The notes: generated by a model not told the origin, from the letters alone. Shown: positions 40,807 to 52,026, counted from the stretch's first letter. The stretch: 64,000 nt of DNA from Mycobacterium sp. NBC_00419 (GCF_036023875.1 NZ_CP107931.1:1798001-1862000); one strand, 5' to 3'. Translations and numbers: made by a program.

Positions 40807-42390
40807 TCAGTGCGCGAAATGCCGGGCGCCGGTGAGATACAACGTGATTCCCGCCTTGGCGGCGGCCTCGGTGACCAGTTCGTCGCGCATCGAGCCGCCG
40901 GGATGGACGATCGCCTTGACCCCGGCTGCGGTCAGCGTCTCCAGTCCGTCGGGGAACGGGAAGAAGGCGTCGCTGGCCGCGACAGCGCCGCGTACCCGGT
41001 CCCCGCCGCGCTCGACGGCCAACCGGGCCGCATCGACCCGGTTGACCTGGCCCATGCCCACGCCGACCGTGGCGCCGTCGGCGGCGATGACGATCGCGTT
41101 GGACTTGACCGCGCGGCAGGTACGCCAGGCGAATGCCAGATCGGAGAGAGTCGGCGCATCCGCCACGGTGCCGGTGGCCAGCGTCCAGTTGGCCGGGTCG
41201 TCACCCGGGGCGTTGATGCTGTCGCGCTCCTGCATCAGCAGCCCGCCGCTGATCTGGCGGATCTCCACCCCGTCGACGGGCGGCTCGGCGGCGACCAGGA
41301 CGCGAATGTTCTTCTTGCGCGCCAGCACCTCCACCGCACCGGGCTCGTAGGCCGGCGCGATGATGACCTCGGTGAAGATCTCCGAGACGAACTCGGCCAT
41401 CTCCACCGTCACTTCGGTGTTGGCCGCGATCACCCCGCCGAACGCGGACAGTGGATCACACTCGTGGGCCTTGCGGTGGGCGTCGGCCACCGACGTGTGC
41501 GAGATCGCGATACCGCACGGGTTGGCGTGCTTGATGATCGCCACGCAGATCTGCTCGTGGTCGAAGGCGGCTCGCCACGCGGCGTCGGCGTCGGTGAAGT
41601 TGTTGTAGGACATCTCTTTTCCGTGCAACTGCTCGGCCTGGGCCAGGCCGGGCCAGCCGACGTCGTCGCTGTAGAGCGCGGCCTGCTGATGCGGGTTCTC
41701 GCCGTAGCGCAGCAGCGAGGTGCGGCGCCAGGTGCGGCCGAACCACGGCGGCAGGAACGGCGGTGCGTCGCCCTCCTCGGGGGCCAGGGTGAACCCCATC
41801 CAGCTGGCGACCGCGACGTCGTACTCGGCGGTGTGCCGGAAGGCCAGTGACGCCAGCTTCTTGCGCTCGGTCAGGGTGAAGCCACCGGCGCGCACTGCCG
41901 CCAGCACCCCGTCGTAGCCGAGGGGGTCGACCACGACGGCAACACTGGCGTGGTTCTTGGCGGCCGCGCGGACCATCGACGGCCCGCCGATGTCGATCTG
42001 CTCGACGCATTCGTCGATCTCGGCCCCGGAGTCGACCGTCTCGCTGAACGGGTAGAGGTTGACCACGACGAGGTCGAACGGCTCGATGTTGAGCTTCTCC
42101 AGCGCCTGCACGTGCTCGGCGTTGCGGGTGTCGGCGAGCAGGCCGGCGTGGATATGCGGGTGCAGGGTCTTGACCCGGCCGTCGAGCACCTCGGGGAAAC
42201 CGGTGACCGTCTCGACCGGGGTGACCGGAATGCCCTTGCTGGCAATAGTTTTCGCTGTCGAACCGGTGGAAACGATGTCCACGCCTGCCTCGTGCAGACC
42301 CTGCGCCAGCGGGATCAGCCCGCTCTTGTCGTACACGCTGATCAGCGCGCGCCGGATCGGTCTCTTGCCGATCAATGTCCCCGACGTCAT
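40807..42390 (-). CDS. purH: Bifunctional AICAR formyltransferase / IMP cyclohydrolase
   Basis: 527 residues. The N-terminal IMP cyclohydrolase domain begins [20 protein letters not shown] and has [17 protein letters not shown]. The C-terminal AICAR transformylase has [14 protein letters not shown] and [15 protein letters not shown], closing [20 protein letters not shown]. It performs the last two steps of IMP synthesis. Its ATG overlaps the purN stop by four bases. Confidence 0.97.
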   Translation of the reverse strand: MTSGTLIGKRPIRRALISVYDKSGLIPLAQGLHEAGVDIVSTGSTAKTIASKGIPVTPVETVTGFPEVLDGRVKTLHPHIHAGLLADTRNAEHVQALEKLNIEPFDLVVVNLYPFSETVDSGAEIDECVEQIDIGGPSMVRAAAKNHASVAVVVDPLGYDGVLAAVRAGGFTLTERKKLASLAFRHTAEYDVAVASWMGFTLAPEEGDAPPFLPPWFGRTWRRTSLLRYGENPHQQAALYSDDVGWPGLAQAEQLHGKEMSYNNFTDADAAWRAAFDHEQICVAIIKHANPCGIAISHTSVADAHRKAHECDPLSAFGGVIAANTEVTVEMAEFVSEIFTEVIIAPAYEPGAVEVLARKKNIRVLVAAEPPVDGVEIRQISGGLLMQERDSINAPGDDPANWTLATGTVADAPTLSDLAFAWRTCRAVKSNAIVIAADGATVGVGMGQVNRVDAARLAVERGGDRVRGAVAASDAFFPFPDGLETLTAAGVKAIVHPGGSMRDELVTEAAAKAGITLYLTGARHFAH

Positions 42391-43016
42391 CCTATGGTCG
42401 CCTTTCTGCCAATCCAGGTCACACCGCGGGTTGCCACCGCGGCCAGCACGTCCACCAGCAATCGTCGTTCGACGATCTTGATGCGTTCGTGCAACGTGTC
42501 TTCATCGTCGCTGTCGAGAACCTCGACCGCCTCCTGAGCCAGGATCGGCCCAGTGTCCATGCCGGCGTCCACCAGATGCACGGTGCACCCGGTGACCCTG
42601 ACCCCGTAGTTCAGCGCATCCGGCACGGCGTGCGCACCGGGGAAAGCGGGCAGCAACGCGGGGTGGGTATTGACCACCCGGCCGATGAATCGCGAAAGAA
42701 ATTCGGGGCCAAGGATTTTCATGAATCCCGCCGACACGATGAGGTCGGGCTGGTGGGCGGCGGTGGCATCGGCGATCGCGGCGTCCCAGCTAGAGCGGTC
42801 CGGGTGGTCGCCGAGGCGTTCGCAGTAGGCGGGGATCCCGGCGGCCTGCGCGATCTGCACGGCACGGCAGTCGCGGTCGACGCCGACCGCCACGATGCGG
42901 GCCGGGTAGTCCCCGACCGCGGAGTCCAGCAGGGACTGCAGCAGCGTCCCGGTCCCGGAGGCCAGGACAACGACGCGAGCCGGCGCGCTGGCCGGGATGC
43001 GAAGGGGATGCTGCAC
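42387..43016 (-). CDS. purN: Phosphoribosylglycinamide formyltransferase
   Basis: 209 residues. Starts [18 protein letters not shown] (phosphate loop). The catalytic region is [31 protein letters not shown], including the invariant Asn-x-His, and the late Asp is in [14 protein letters not shown]. It transfers formyl from 10-formyl-THF to GAR, step three of purine synthesis. GTG start; followed by purH. Confidence 0.97.
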   Translation of the reverse strand: MQHPLRIPASAPARVVVLASGTGTLLQSLLDSAVGDYPARIVAVGVDRDCRAVQIAQAAGIPAYCERLGDHPDRSSWDAAIADATAAHQPDLIVSAGFMKILGPEFLSRFIGRVVNTHPALLPAFPGAHAVPDALNYGVRVTGCTVHLVDAGMDTGPILAQEAVEVLDSDDEDTLHERIKIVERRLLVDVLAAVATRGVTWIGRKATIG

Positions 43017-43122
43017 GGCGATGAGCCTAACGGTGATGGGCCACCGACGAGACCGGGCACCCGGCTGATCACCGCGAGATTGACGTCACGCAGGCCGCTA
43101 CTCGCACGTTGTCGGCGTGAGC

Positions 43123-44589
43123 TCAGTCTCGCGGGGGCCGGGGCTCGTCGGCCTCGAGATCGTCGTCGACGACCATCAGGTCCTCGACGTCTTCCAGGTC
43201 GGGGGCGGGGCGCACCGGCCGCGCCGGCACAGCCGGCTCCCGCTCGGGCTCGGGTTCGGGTTCGGGCGCGGCCTCGACCTCGGGTTCCGGTTCGAACCCT
43301 CCGTCCACGTCGTCAGGGAGCAGCGCCAGGTCCTCGACGTCGGCGGGCTCGCCGAACACGATCGGCTCCGTCATCGGCTCACTGGCCGGATCACCCGCCA
43401 GCTCACCTTCCGGCACGGCAATCGGCACCGGCGGCGCGACGCGCCTGGGCCGCCGGATCACACCGCCGGACATCACGACGGTCAGGCCACCGACGAGGAA
43501 GAACCAGAAGAACACTCCGGGGCCGAACGTCGACTGGTCGACACCGACATCGCCGAAGTTGCCCAGCTTGCCGCCGCCGGCGTAGCCGAGCAGCGCCATC
43601 GTCACCGCCGACAGCACCGCGGCCACCGCCAGCTTGCCCAGCGCCGCAGGCAGCGGCAACGGCCGGCGGGCACACTGCTGTCCCACCGCGACACCGGCAG
43701 CGGCACCGACGATCAGCAACGCCACCCACACCGGTCCCAGCGGCGGGGTGGGTACCGCGGCCAGGATCGGCACCGCCGGAATGTCACCGCCGAACACCGT
43801 GAAGGAACTGAACGTCGCGAAGCCGATGTGTGCGCTGGAGCCGACGGCCACCGCCGAGGTCCCGACGATCACATTGGGCGCGTACAGCACGGACAGCACC
43901 GTCAGACTCAGCTGGCCGAACACCGAATCGGTGATCGCGAACAGTTCGTGCATGGTGCCCCAATGCACCACCAGTGATGCGGCCGTCACCGCCGCCGATA
44001 GGCCGAACAGCGCGAGGATCCCGGCAAGCGCGGCACGGACGGTGTCGCCCAGCCACATCGGCAGCCCGGCCGATCGCAGCGCCCGCCAGCCCACCTGCGA
44101 GCCCACCCCGATCAGCGCGCCGACAGCGTGCACCGCCAGTACCCCGGAGAACGCCCGCAACGCGCTCGGCGTCTGCAGGTCGGTGATCACCGAGGAGGCG
44201 TCGTGGATGACTGCCAGGGCGATCGCAGCGATCAGCAGGGGCCCGCCGAGCGCGGAGGCGGCGATCCAGCGGATCACGAACCATGACGCCCGCGGCGAGG
44301 TCGCCTGGGCAGTCGTGCGCGCGGTACCCCACACCATCAGCAGCACCGGCAGCAGCGGGAGCATCCCGATCTGATGACCGGCGATCGAGATCGGCACCTG
44401 GTGCACGGCCAGCCACATACTGGCCACCGCACCCAGCGTGCCGGTCATATCGCTGTTGGCGATGACGAGTTGCATCAAGGTCACCGCGGTGATGACCACC
44501 AGGGCGACCACCGACGGCCCGAATGCGACCCGAACCAGGTCACGCGCCTGGCGCGCGCCGACGGGCCGCTGGTCTTCCATTCGCGTCAC
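43123..44589 (-). CDS. perM: Polytopic membrane protein PerM
   Basis: 488 residues with about ten membrane helices over residues 20-390 (for example [38 protein letters not shown]). A cytosolic C-terminal tail of about 90 residues is strongly acidic with Glu-Pro repeats. Position after purN and family appearance match M. tuberculosis PerM (Rv0955), a divisome-associated protein that stabilises FtsB and is needed for persistence. Start could be GTG 44589 or ATG 44580. Confidence 0.85.
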   Translation of the reverse strand: MTRMEDQRPVGARQARDLVRVAFGPSVVALVVITAVTLMQLVIANSDMTGTLGAVASMWLAVHQVPISIAGHQIGMLPLLPVLLMVWGTARTTAQATSPRASWFVIRWIAASALGGPLLIAAIALAVIHDASSVITDLQTPSALRAFSGVLAVHAVGALIGVGSQVGWRALRSAGLPMWLGDTVRAALAGILALFGLSAAVTAASLVVHWGTMHELFAITDSVFGQLSLTVLSVLYAPNVIVGTSAVAVGSSAHIGFATFSSFTVFGGDIPAVPILAAVPTPPLGPVWVALLIVGAAAGVAVGQQCARRPLPLPAALGKLAVAAVLSAVTMALLGYAGGGKLGNFGDVGVDQSTFGPGVFFWFFLVGGLTVVMSGGVIRRPRRVAPPVPIAVPEGELAGDPASEPMTEPIVFGEPADVEDLALLPDDVDGGFEPEPEVEAAPEPEPEPEREPAVPARPVRPAPDLEDVEDLMVVDDDLEADEPRPPRD

Positions 44590-44629
44590 TGGTCGCGCTG
44601 GTTATCCGGAGCGCGCGAGGCGCACCCGG

Positions 44630-45439
44630 TTAGGACGGTGTCGGGCCCGATGACGGCGACGATGACGGCGCCTGTGACTGCTGACCGGGCTGCCCGGGCG
44701 CCGGCTGCTGCTGACCTGACCCGACCGACGGCGGCGGGCTGAAACTGGGGAATCCGGTGGGCGGGGTGGGCGGACCATTCTGCGGTCCGGGCCCGGAGAA
44801 ACCGCCGGTCGGCGGTCCCGACGGGTATCCGCTGCCGTACTGCGGCGGGTAGGGACGCTGCGCGGGTCCCTGCGGGCCGGGCTGGCCGTAGTAGCCACCG
44901 GGGGGCGGACCGTACTGGCCGTACTGCTCGTAGCGGGGCCGCGGCGCCGGCGCGGTGATGACCCCGGCCTCGAGCAGGAGCGCGGCTACTGCGGCAATGG
45001 CCTCGAGAATGGTGAAGGCGAGCACCAGCCACAGTGCCCAGCCGATCGAGAAACCGCTCGGCTTGCTGACCACCTGGGCGATCACCAGCAGCACGGCGAG
45101 AACCGATACCGCCGCGACGACCGCGGTGTAGGGCTTGGCCTTGGGCACCAGGCTGACCGCAGCCAGCAAGGCGGCCAGGACCGCCGCGATGACCGGATAG
45201 CCACCGCCGCTTCCGGTGAGTTCGGCTCCGCCGAACGGGCCGAGTTCGGCGGTGACGGTGAACACCGGGCCGAAGCTGGCCAAGTAGGCGGCCAGCCCGG
45301 CGACAACTACGGCGATCGTCAGATAGAACGGCAGCTTGCTGGGTCCGGGCTCGCCCTGCGCGAACGACGGCCCGGTCACCCCGTACGCGCCTTGCGGCTG
45401 CGTGGGCGGGTAGCCCGGGTTGTTGGGCGGGTAAGTCAT
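44630..45439 (-). CDS. Proline/glycine-rich membrane protein, DUF5336 (34-kDa antigen family)
   Basis: 269 residues. A Pro/Tyr-rich N-terminus ([15 protein letters not shown]) precedes four membrane helices between residues 35 and 160, with loop [21 protein letters not shown] 100-residue Gly/Pro/Tyr/Gln-rich C-terminal tail follows. This layout matches mycobacterial Rv0954 and the 34-kDa antigen homologues, which are linked to wall maintenance and division by genetic data. It sits directly upstream of perM in the same direction. Confidence 0.82.
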   Translation of the reverse strand: MTYPPNNPGYPPTQPQGAYGVTGPSFAQGEPGPSKLPFYLTIAVVVAGLAAYLASFGPVFTVTAELGPFGGAELTGSGGGYPVIAAVLAALLAAVSLVPKAKPYTAVVAAVSVLAVLLVIAQVVSKPSGFSIGWALWLVLAFTILEAIAAVAALLLEAGVITAPAPRPRYEQYGQYGPPPGGYYGQPGPQGPAQRPYPPQYGSGYPSGPPTGGFSGPGPQNGPPTPPTGFPSFSPPPSVGSGQQQPAPGQPGQQSQAPSSSPSSGPTPS

Positions 45440-45606
45440 GGCCTCTCCTCCAGCCTTGTCACGCCGCGCTCCCCTGCGGCGCTGCGTCGGTTGTGGCACT
45501 CGAACCGGCCCGGGGGCCAGTCCGATCATCAACGCTAGCGCACAGCGCCGCGGGGGCGGCGACCATCGGCGTGTCACACAGGCAGTTGGCAAACTGCCCG
45601 CAGGAC

Positions 45607-46737
45607 TCAGGCGGAGGCCAGCAACGGGGCCCCCACCGAATCGCTCTCGGCTGCTTCGATTTCGCGGACCAGGGGCAGCACCTTGGCGCCGAAGTACTCG
45701 ATCTCTTCCTGGAAGTGCAGGAAGCCGCCGAGGATGAGGTCGACACCGCGTTTGCGGTAGGCGGCGATGCGTTCGGCGATCTGTTCGGGGGTACCGATCA
45801 GCTGGGTGCGGAAGCCGTCGTTGTACTGCACGAGGTCTTCGAAGCTGGAGTCGGCCCACATCCCACGCTTGTCACCGGTGGAGCTGCCGGCTTGCTGAAC
45901 AGCCGACTTGAAGCCTTCGACGGCGGGTTTGTTGGCCTTGGCAATGATCTCGCGCAGCGTCTCCTTGGCTTCTTTCTCGGTGTCGCGGGCGATGATGAAG
46001 CCGTTGAGACCGAAGCGGACCTCCCGGCCGGCGTCGCGGGCGTGGTCACGGACCTCGACGACCTGCTCGGTGACGCCGTCGAAGTCCTTGCCGTTGGAGA
46101 AGTACCAGTCGGAGTAGTAGCCGCCGTTGCGTCGCGCCGCGGTGGAGTTGCCGCCTTGGAACAGTTCAGGATTGGGACGCGCCTCGGTGTTGAGCGGCTT
46201 GGGCTTGAGGGTGAAGTCGTGGATGCGGTAGAAGTCGCCGCGGAAGTCGACGTTGTCCTCGGTCCAGATCTTGCGGATCACCTGCAGGAATTCCGCGCTG
46301 CGCCGGTAGCGCTCGTCATGCTCGAGCCACGGCTCACCCAAGTGGGTGAACTCGTCTTTGAACCAGCCCGAGACCACGTTGATGGCGAAGCGTCCACCGG
46401 AGAGGTGATCGGCGGTCGCACCGAGCTTGGCCAGCACGGCTGGATGCCACAATCCCGGGTGCACTGCGGCGATGACCTTGAGCCGCTGGGTCGCCAACAG
46501 CAGCGCCAGGCTGAAGCTGGTCGACTCGTGCTGGAACTCCGCGCCGTAACTCGCCTCGTAGCGCACCTGGCTCAACGCGTACTCGAAGCCGTTGTTCTCC
46601 GCGGTCTGCGCCAGCTTCGCGTTGTACTCGTAGTTCCAGTCGGTGCGCTGCTCGATATCACTGGTCACCAGCCCACCACTGACGTTGGGCACCCAGTAGG
46701 CGAATTTCACTTGGTCTGCAATACGTTCGGTCGTCAC
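45607..46737 (-). CDS. sfnG: FMNH2-dependent dimethylsulfone monooxygenase, SfnG-like
   Basis: 376 residues, luciferase-like monooxygenase fold. [21 protein letters not shown] at the N-terminus and [20 protein letters not shown] match SfnG and related alkanesulfonate monooxygenases, as do [15 protein letters not shown] and [20 protein letters not shown]. SfnG cleaves dimethylsulfone to methanesulfinate and formaldehyde for sulfur supply, using reduced flavin from a partner reductase not seen here. GTG start, divergent from the F420 oxidoreductase gene. Confidence 0.87.
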   Translation of the reverse strand: MTTERIADQVKFAYWVPNVSGGLVTSDIEQRTDWNYEYNAKLAQTAENNGFEYALSQVRYEASYGAEFQHESTSFSLALLLATQRLKVIAAVHPGLWHPAVLAKLGATADHLSGGRFAINVVSGWFKDEFTHLGEPWLEHDERYRRSAEFLQVIRKIWTEDNVDFRGDFYRIHDFTLKPKPLNTEARPNPELFQGGNSTAARRNGGYYSDWYFSNGKDFDGVTEQVVEVRDHARDAGREVRFGLNGFIIARDTEKEAKETLREIIAKANKPAVEGFKSAVQQAGSSTGDKRGMWADSSFEDLVQYNDGFRTQLIGTPEQIAERIAAYRKRGVDLILGGFLHFQEEIEYFGAKVLPLVREIEAAESDSVGAPLLASA

Positions 46738-46855
46738 GGTGTGCCATGTTCGCCACGCTGCCCGAACCCGTCACCGGTTTAACTCTCCCAGAGTTCAGTG
46801 TCGCGATCGGGACCCGGCCTTGCCCCGACGATTGGAACTCGTTCTAATTCTCGGC

Positions 46856-47704
46856 ATGGATTACGGGCTTGTGCTGTTCACCAGCGACCGCGGCATCACC
46901 CCGGCCGCGGCCGCCAAACTCGCCGATGACCACGGCTTCCAGACGTTCTACGTACCGGAGCACACCCACATCCCGGTCAAACGGGAGGCCGCGCACCCGA
47001 GCACCGGTGACGAGACGCTGCCCGACGACCGCTACATGCGCACGCTGGATCCGTGGGTGAGCCTGGGCACCGCGGCCGCGGTGACCTCCAGGGTCCGGCT
47101 GTCCACCGCCGTCGCACTGCCCGTCGAGCACGACCCGATCACACTGGCGAAATCGATTGCCACACTTGATCATCTGTCGGGCGGACGGGTGAGCCTCGGT
47201 GTCGGCTTCGGCTGGAACACCGACGAGTTGCTCGATCACCACGTGCCGCCCAACCGCAGGCGCACGGTGCTGCGCGAGTACATCGAGGCCATGCGCGCGC
47301 TGTGGACCCAGGAAGAGGCGTCCTACGAGGGCGAGTTCGTGAACTTCGGACCGAGCTGGGCGTGGCCCAAGCCGGTGCAGTCGCACATCCCGGTTCTGGT
47401 GGGCGCCGGCGGCACCGAGAACACCTTCAAGTGGATCTCCCGCCACGCTGACGGCTGGATCACCACCCCGCGCGACTTCGACATCGACGCCCCGGTGCAG
47501 CTGCTGCATGACACCTGGGCCGCCGCCGGGCGCGATGGTGCCCCGCAGATCGTGGCGCTGGACTACAAGCCGGTTCCCGAGAAGCTCGAGCACTGGCGCG
47601 AGATCGGCGTGACCGAGGTGCTGTTCGGACTGCCGGACAAATCCGCCGACGAGGTGAGTGCGTACGTCGAGCGGCTGGCGGGCAAGCTCAGCGCGCTCGC
47701 CTAA
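46856..47704 (+). CDS. LLM-class F420-dependent oxidoreductase
   Basis: 282 residues, same length as M. tuberculosis Rv0953c. LLM signatures: LADDHGFQTFYVPEHTHIPV, LSGGRVSLGVGFGWNTDEL and PVLVGAGGTENTFKWISRHADGW. These enzymes use deazaflavin F420 for hydride transfer; the substrate is unknown. ATG start. It converges on the thiolase-like gene, overlapping its stop by four bases. Confidence 0.9.
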   Translation: MDYGLVLFTSDRGITPAAAAKLADDHGFQTFYVPEHTHIPVKREAAHPSTGDETLPDDRYMRTLDPWVSLGTAAAVTSRVRLSTAVALPVEHDPITLAKSIATLDHLSGGRVSLGVGFGWNTDELLDHHVPPNRRRTVLREYIEAMRALWTQEEASYEGEFVNFGPSWAWPKPVQSHIPVLVGAGGTENTFKWISRHADGWITTPRDFDIDAPVQLLHDTWAAAGRDGAPQIVALDYKPVPEKLEHWREIGVTEVLFGLPDKSADEVSAYVERLAGKLSALA

Positions 47705-49233
47705 CCCAGCACGGCCCGGTTCACCCCGTCCGCACCGGACGTGACGGTGATGGCCGCACCCAGCGGGTCACCGTCTGACATCAGTGCCACCAGGTCCGCG
47801 TCGGTGGTCAGGGCCATGAACCGGCTGTCGTCGGCTCCAAGCCGGCCGATGATGACGCCGGTGCGTTCGGGCCAGTCGTACCGCACCGAGTATGTCTCGA
47901 TGACGCCGGGACCGTCGGCGTTGCGGGTGACGGCCACCGTCGGCAGCGCGGCGATGTCTGCCTGCAACGCCTTGCTGCGATCGGGCGTCCAGTCGACGGG
48001 CGAGGTCGAGTACACACCGGTGGAGTACTTGCTCATCACGCCGCCATTGGCACCCACCAAGCCGAACGCGCCTGGCTTGTCCCGCATTTCGGCGACCGTC
48101 TCGGCGATTGCATGCAACGAGTAGCTGTTGCCGGGACCGCCGAAGAACGGCAGACCGCCAGTGAGGGTGAACCCACGCGGGTCGTCGGTTGCCAATCCGA
48201 ACGCATCACACACCGCGAAGACCGGGAAGGGGAAGCAGCTGTAGAGGTCGAAGGTGCTGACCTCGTCGATACCGATTCCGGCGACCCGAAGTGCTTCTGC
48301 CACCGACTGTTTCGCCGCGTTACTGATGCTGACGTCGACGCGGTCCAGCAGATCCTGCTCGGTCTGGTCTGCGTGCCCGTGCAGATAGACCCACTTCTCC
48401 TCGGGCACCCCGAGACGGCGGGCCGCATCCACCGACATGATCAGCGCGGCGGCGCCCTGGTTCACCTGGTCACGAGCCACCATCAACCGGGGGTAGGGGT
48501 CGCAGATCATTCGGTTCTGTTCGGTGACAGTGATCAGCTCGGTGACCGAGCGCTCCACCGGTGAGAACGAAAACGGGTTCTTGGCAGCGACTTTCGAGAA
48601 CGGCGCGAACAGCTCGGCCATGTCGAGGCGGTAGTCGGCGACACCGCGTCCGAGACGGGCCCGCCTGGCGTTGTCGAGCAATCCGTACTGGACGGGCGCG
48701 CCGGTCAACCCGTGGTTGGCGGTGTATTCGCTCATGTACTGCTCGTAGCCGTACCCGCGATCCTCGAGTTGGCCGCCGACCGTCTCGGTGAAGTCCGGCT
48801 TGTCGTCGCGGTTCGCGTAGTACTTCTCGGTGGAACCCGGCTCGGAACCGAGGAGCAACGCCACTTCGATGTCACCGGCGGCGATCAAGCCGGCGAACTC
48901 TGTCATCAGCTTCTGGGGGCTGTTGCCGCCGATCGACTCCAGCACCGCACGGGCGGGATCCGCGCCGACGCGACGAGCCACCGAGCGCACGTAGTTGTCC
49001 GAGCATCCGAAGGCGGGTTTGGTGAAGGGCGAGCAGATCTCGAACTGCCGCAGCCCGGCAAACACCTCGATCGCCTTGGCCACTGCGGCGACGTCTGCGC
49101 CGGTGTCAGCGAGCGCGGCGCGAACCGCCTCGGTGGCCAGTTCCACCGACGACATGCCGCGGTAGGCGGGGTCGTCGACTCGCTCGGTGAACTGACCGAC
49201 GCCGACGATGACGGGTGTGCGCGGATCGACCAT
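47701..49233 (-). CDS. Thiolase-like protein (acetyl-CoA acetyltransferase / SCP-x type)
   Basis: 510 residues. It opens VDPRTPVIVGVGQFTERVDD and has thiolase-fold motifs LLLGSEPGSTEKYYANRDD and DQVNQGAAALIMSVDAARR, with SCFPFPVFAVCDAFGL and GVMSKYSTGVYSTSP. The usual active-site Cys of degradative thiolases near residue 90 is not evident at a canonical position (FGCSDNYV is the nearest). It may be a non-classical lipid thiolase. ATG 49233 is chosen over an upstream start at 49272. Divergent from a TetR gene with two operators between. Confidence 0.8.
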   Translation of the reverse strand: MVDPRTPVIVGVGQFTERVDDPAYRGMSSVELATEAVRAALADTGADVAAVAKAIEVFAGLRQFEICSPFTKPAFGCSDNYVRSVARRVGADPARAVLESIGGNSPQKLMTEFAGLIAAGDIEVALLLGSEPGSTEKYYANRDDKPDFTETVGGQLEDRGYGYEQYMSEYTANHGLTGAPVQYGLLDNARRARLGRGVADYRLDMAELFAPFSKVAAKNPFSFSPVERSVTELITVTEQNRMICDPYPRLMVARDQVNQGAAALIMSVDAARRLGVPEEKWVYLHGHADQTEQDLLDRVDVSISNAAKQSVAEALRVAGIGIDEVSTFDLYSCFPFPVFAVCDAFGLATDDPRGFTLTGGLPFFGGPGNSYSLHAIAETVAEMRDKPGAFGLVGANGGVMSKYSTGVYSTSPVDWTPDRSKALQADIAALPTVAVTRNADGPGVIETYSVRYDWPERTGVIIGRLGADDSRFMALTTDADLVALMSDGDPLGAAITVTSGADGVNRAVLG

Positions 49234-49294
49234 AGTTCGACAGGCTAATAGAACACGTTCCTGTTGCGCCAACCCGCGACTTCCTTGACCGCCT

Positions 49295-49309
49295 TGTCAC
49301 TTAGTGACA
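49295..49309. promoter_or_regulatory. TetR operator copy 1
   Basis: TGTCACTTAGTGACA, a perfect palindrome apart from its odd central base, in the gap between the divergent thiolase and TetR genes. A second near-identical copy starts 24 bases later. Confidence 0.8.
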
Positions 49310-49318
49310 GTGTGGTGG

Positions 49319-49333
49319 TGTCACTAAGTGACA
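49319..49333. promoter_or_regulatory. TetR operator copy 2, overlapping the TetR start codon
   Basis: TGTCACTAAGTGACA differs from copy 1 only at one central base. The proposed GTG start of the TetR gene (49328) lies inside it, so bound repressor would block its own initiation region. Confidence 0.8.
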
Positions 49334-49972
49334 GGGACGGGGAGAAGGGGCGAAGCCATCGGCGGCAAGCCTTCGCAGGCGCGACTGGACGTGTCGCGCA
49401 AGGCGGCAGCGTTGTTCTGGGATCGTGGCGTCTCCGCGACGAGCGGCGACGACATCGCCGCCGCGGCGGGGTTGTCCACGAGGACGATCTGGCGCTACTT
49501 CCGGACGAAGGAGAGCTGCGTCGAGCCATTGCTCGCCAAGACGGCCGAACGATTTCTGGCCTCGGCGCGACGCTGGCCGCACGAGCTGTCCCTGATCGAG
49601 CACCTCGTCGCGGACGCGGTCACATACCCGCTGTCGGCACAGGACATCGAGGACGAGATCGCCGCGTTGCGGATCGGCACGCTCTCGGCGACCGAACCGG
49701 CACTGCGCACGGCCTATCTGATGGTGCACGACGAGATGGAACGCGGGCTCCTACCGGTGATCGCCGATCGCCTGGGCCTGCCCGCTGACGATCTGACCGT
49801 ACGACTCTGTGCGGCCACCGTCACCGGGGCGTTCCGCGTCATCGACGAGGACGTCGGCAGAACCGTCATCGTCGAGGGCAAACCGGTCACCCAAGCCGAA
49901 GCGCTGGGGCTGATCGATCGGGCCATCACCGAGGCGACCAACGGCCGCCTCGGCGGCCCGGTGACCCGCTGA
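49328..49972 (+). CDS. TetR family transcriptional regulator
   Basis: 214 residues. N-terminal helix-turn-helix: LDVSRKAAALFWDRGVSATS, then GDDIAAAAGLSTRTIWRYFRTKESC. The C-terminal ligand domain is of the mycobacterial MftR-like type (AALRIGTLSATEPALRTAYL). The GTG start lies in the second operator, and no better ribosome site is visible. Likely represses the divergent thiolase gene and itself. Confidence 0.87.
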   Translation: MTGTGRRGEAIGGKPSQARLDVSRKAAALFWDRGVSATSGDDIAAAAGLSTRTIWRYFRTKESCVEPLLAKTAERFLASARRWPHELSLIEHLVADAVTYPLSAQDIEDEIAALRIGTLSATEPALRTAYLMVHDEMERGLLPVIADRLGLPADDLTVRLCAATVTGAFRVIDEDVGRTVIVEGKPVTQAEALGLIDRAITEATNGRLGGPVTR

Positions 49973-50069
49973 CCCCATATCGCCACTCCCCCAACCCAAT
50001 ACAGATCGCGAGCCTCAGCAGCGCAGGCCCGTCGACCACGCACGTCGTAATCATGGGGAAGGGATTCCA

Positions 50070-51935
50070 GTGCTACCCGAATTCATCACCGTCGAAGACT
50101 TCTTCAGCCCACCCGAACGCGCCGGCGCGACCATCTCGCCGGACGGGACCCGGATCGCCTACCTGGCGCCCTGGCGCAACCGGCTCAACGTGTGGGTACA
50201 AGACATCGAGGCCACCGAACCGGCGCGATGTGTCACCGCCGACGACACCCGCAGCGTGTACATCTACCGCTGGACCCACGACTCGCGCTGGCTGCTCTAC
50301 ATGCAGGACGGCGGCGGTGATGAGAACTGGCACGTGTTCCGCGTCGACCTCGCCGACCCGGCCGCGCCGGCCGTTGACCTCACCCCGTTCCCCGGCGCCA
50401 GAGCCGATTTCACGCTCCTCAAAGGACGTCCGGGCAAGGCCGTCGTCCAGCTCAACAACCGCAACCCCGAACTCTTCGACGCCTACGAACTCGACATCGC
50501 CTCGGGCGAACTGACTCTGCTGGCACAGAATCCGGGCACCGTCGTGCAGTGGCTCTGCAGCCAGAACGGTGAGTTGTTCACCTCGGTGCTGAACGCCGAG
50601 GGCGATGTCGAGCTGTCGCAGTGGCAGCACGACACGAAGTCGTTGCGCACCATCAGGGTTTACGACGGCGCCGACTACCCCGTCGGCATGTACCCCGTCG
50701 TCGTCACCCCGGACGGTACCGGGATGTGGCTGGGATCCAGTCAGGGCAGTGATCGAACACGACTGGTGCGCGTCGATGTGGCGACGGGCCAGGAGACTGA
50801 GGTTGATCAGCACCCGAGTTTCGATCTGGCCGCGCAGGCGGTGCTGCCCTCCCCGCTGATCGTCAGTGGATCCACCGGTGACCTGATCGGTGCCCGCTAC
50901 TACGGCGAGCGTCAGGTGATCCACCCGCTGGATCCGGAATTCGCCGCCGTGCTGGGCAATCTGGCCGCGCTCTCGGATGGTGATCTCGCCGGGTTGTCCA
51001 CCGACGCCACCGGGCAACGGTGGGTGGTGAGCTTCACCCACGACCGAGACCCGTGGGCCACCTACTTCTACGATCACTCCACCGGTGCGAGCCGGCTGCT
51101 GTTCCGGCCCTATCCGCGCCTGGATCCCGAGGCACTGGCGCCCATGCAACCGGTCACCATCACCTCACGCGACGGGCTGGACCTGCACTCGTATCTGACC
51201 CTGCCGGTGGGTGTCGATCCGGTCGGACTGCCGATGGTCCTGCTGGTGCACGGCGGCCCGTGGGCACGCGACTGCTGGGGTTTCCAACCCGATGTCCAGT
51301 TCCTGGCCAACCGCGGATATGCCGTGCTGCAGGTCAACTTTCGCGGATCCACCGGGTACGGCAAGTCGTTCACCACGGCGGCGATCGGTGAGTTCGCCGG
51401 CACGATGCATGACGATCTGATCGACGCCGTCGACTGGGCGGTGAGCCAGGGCGTCGCAGACCGGGACCGGGTGGCGATCTTCGGCGGCTCCTACGGCGGC
51501 TACGCGGCGCTGGTCGGTGTGACCTTCACCCCGGACGTCTTCGCCGCGGCCATCGACTACGTCGGCATCTCGAGTCTGGCGAACTTCATGCGGACACTAC
51601 CCACGGTCGCCCGGCCGTTCCTGGCCAACAACTGGCATCGCTACGTCGGCGATCCGTCCGACCCGGCGCAAGAGGCCGACATGCTCGCCCGTTCGCCGAT
51701 CACCCGGGTCGACCAGATCCGAACCCCGCTGCTGGTTATCCAGGGCGCCAACGACTCTCGGGTGGTGAAGGCCGAATCCGACAACATGGTCGACGCGCTG
51801 CGCGAGCGCGGGGTCGAGGTGGAGTACCTGGTCAAGGACGACGAGGGACACGGATTCGTCAACCCGGACAACCAAATCGACATGTACCACGCCGTCGAAC
51901 GCTTCCTGGCCCAGCACCTGGGCGGTCGCGTCTGA
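50070..51935 (+). CDS. S9 family serine peptidase (prolyl oligopeptidase / acylaminoacyl peptidase type)
   Basis: 621 residues. An N-terminal beta-propeller (repeats such as ISPDGTRIAYLAPW and WTHDSRWLLYMQDGG) precedes a C-terminal alpha/beta hydrolase from about residue 375. The nucleophile is in FGGSYGGYAAL, with Asp in IQGANDSRVVKAESD and His in DDEGHGFVNPDN. No signal peptide, so probably cytosolic, trimming short peptides. GTG start behind GGGAAGGGA. A strong hairpin terminates it. Confidence 0.92.
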   Translation: MLPEFITVEDFFSPPERAGATISPDGTRIAYLAPWRNRLNVWVQDIEATEPARCVTADDTRSVYIYRWTHDSRWLLYMQDGGGDENWHVFRVDLADPAAPAVDLTPFPGARADFTLLKGRPGKAVVQLNNRNPELFDAYELDIASGELTLLAQNPGTVVQWLCSQNGELFTSVLNAEGDVELSQWQHDTKSLRTIRVYDGADYPVGMYPVVVTPDGTGMWLGSSQGSDRTRLVRVDVATGQETEVDQHPSFDLAAQAVLPSPLIVSGSTGDLIGARYYGERQVIHPLDPEFAAVLGNLAALSDGDLAGLSTDATGQRWVVSFTHDRDPWATYFYDHSTGASRLLFRPYPRLDPEALAPMQPVTITSRDGLDLHSYLTLPVGVDPVGLPMVLLVHGGPWARDCWGFQPDVQFLANRGYAVLQVNFRGSTGYGKSFTTAAIGEFAGTMHDDLIDAVDWAVSQGVADRDRVAIFGGSYGGYAALVGVTFTPDVFAAAIDYVGISSLANFMRTLPTVARPFLANNWHRYVGDPSDPAQEADMLARSPITRVDQIRTPLLVIQGANDSRVVKAESDNMVDALRERGVEVEYLVKDDEGHGFVNPDNQIDMYHAVERFLAQHLGGRV

Positions 51936-51957
51936 GTCGCGGCTGGCGCCGAAATCG

Positions 51958-51998
51958 ACATCAGGGCTGTGATCCGATGAGGATCACAGCCCTGATGT
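51958..51998. terminator. Bidirectional terminator between S9 peptidase and sucD
   Basis: An 18-bp perfect stem with a five-base GATGA loop (arms 51958-51975 and 51981-51998). It lies between two convergent genes, with the sucD stop 29 bases further on. Confidence 0.92.
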
Positions 51999-52026
51999 GG
52001 AACTCGCGGTGGAGGATCCCCGCCGA

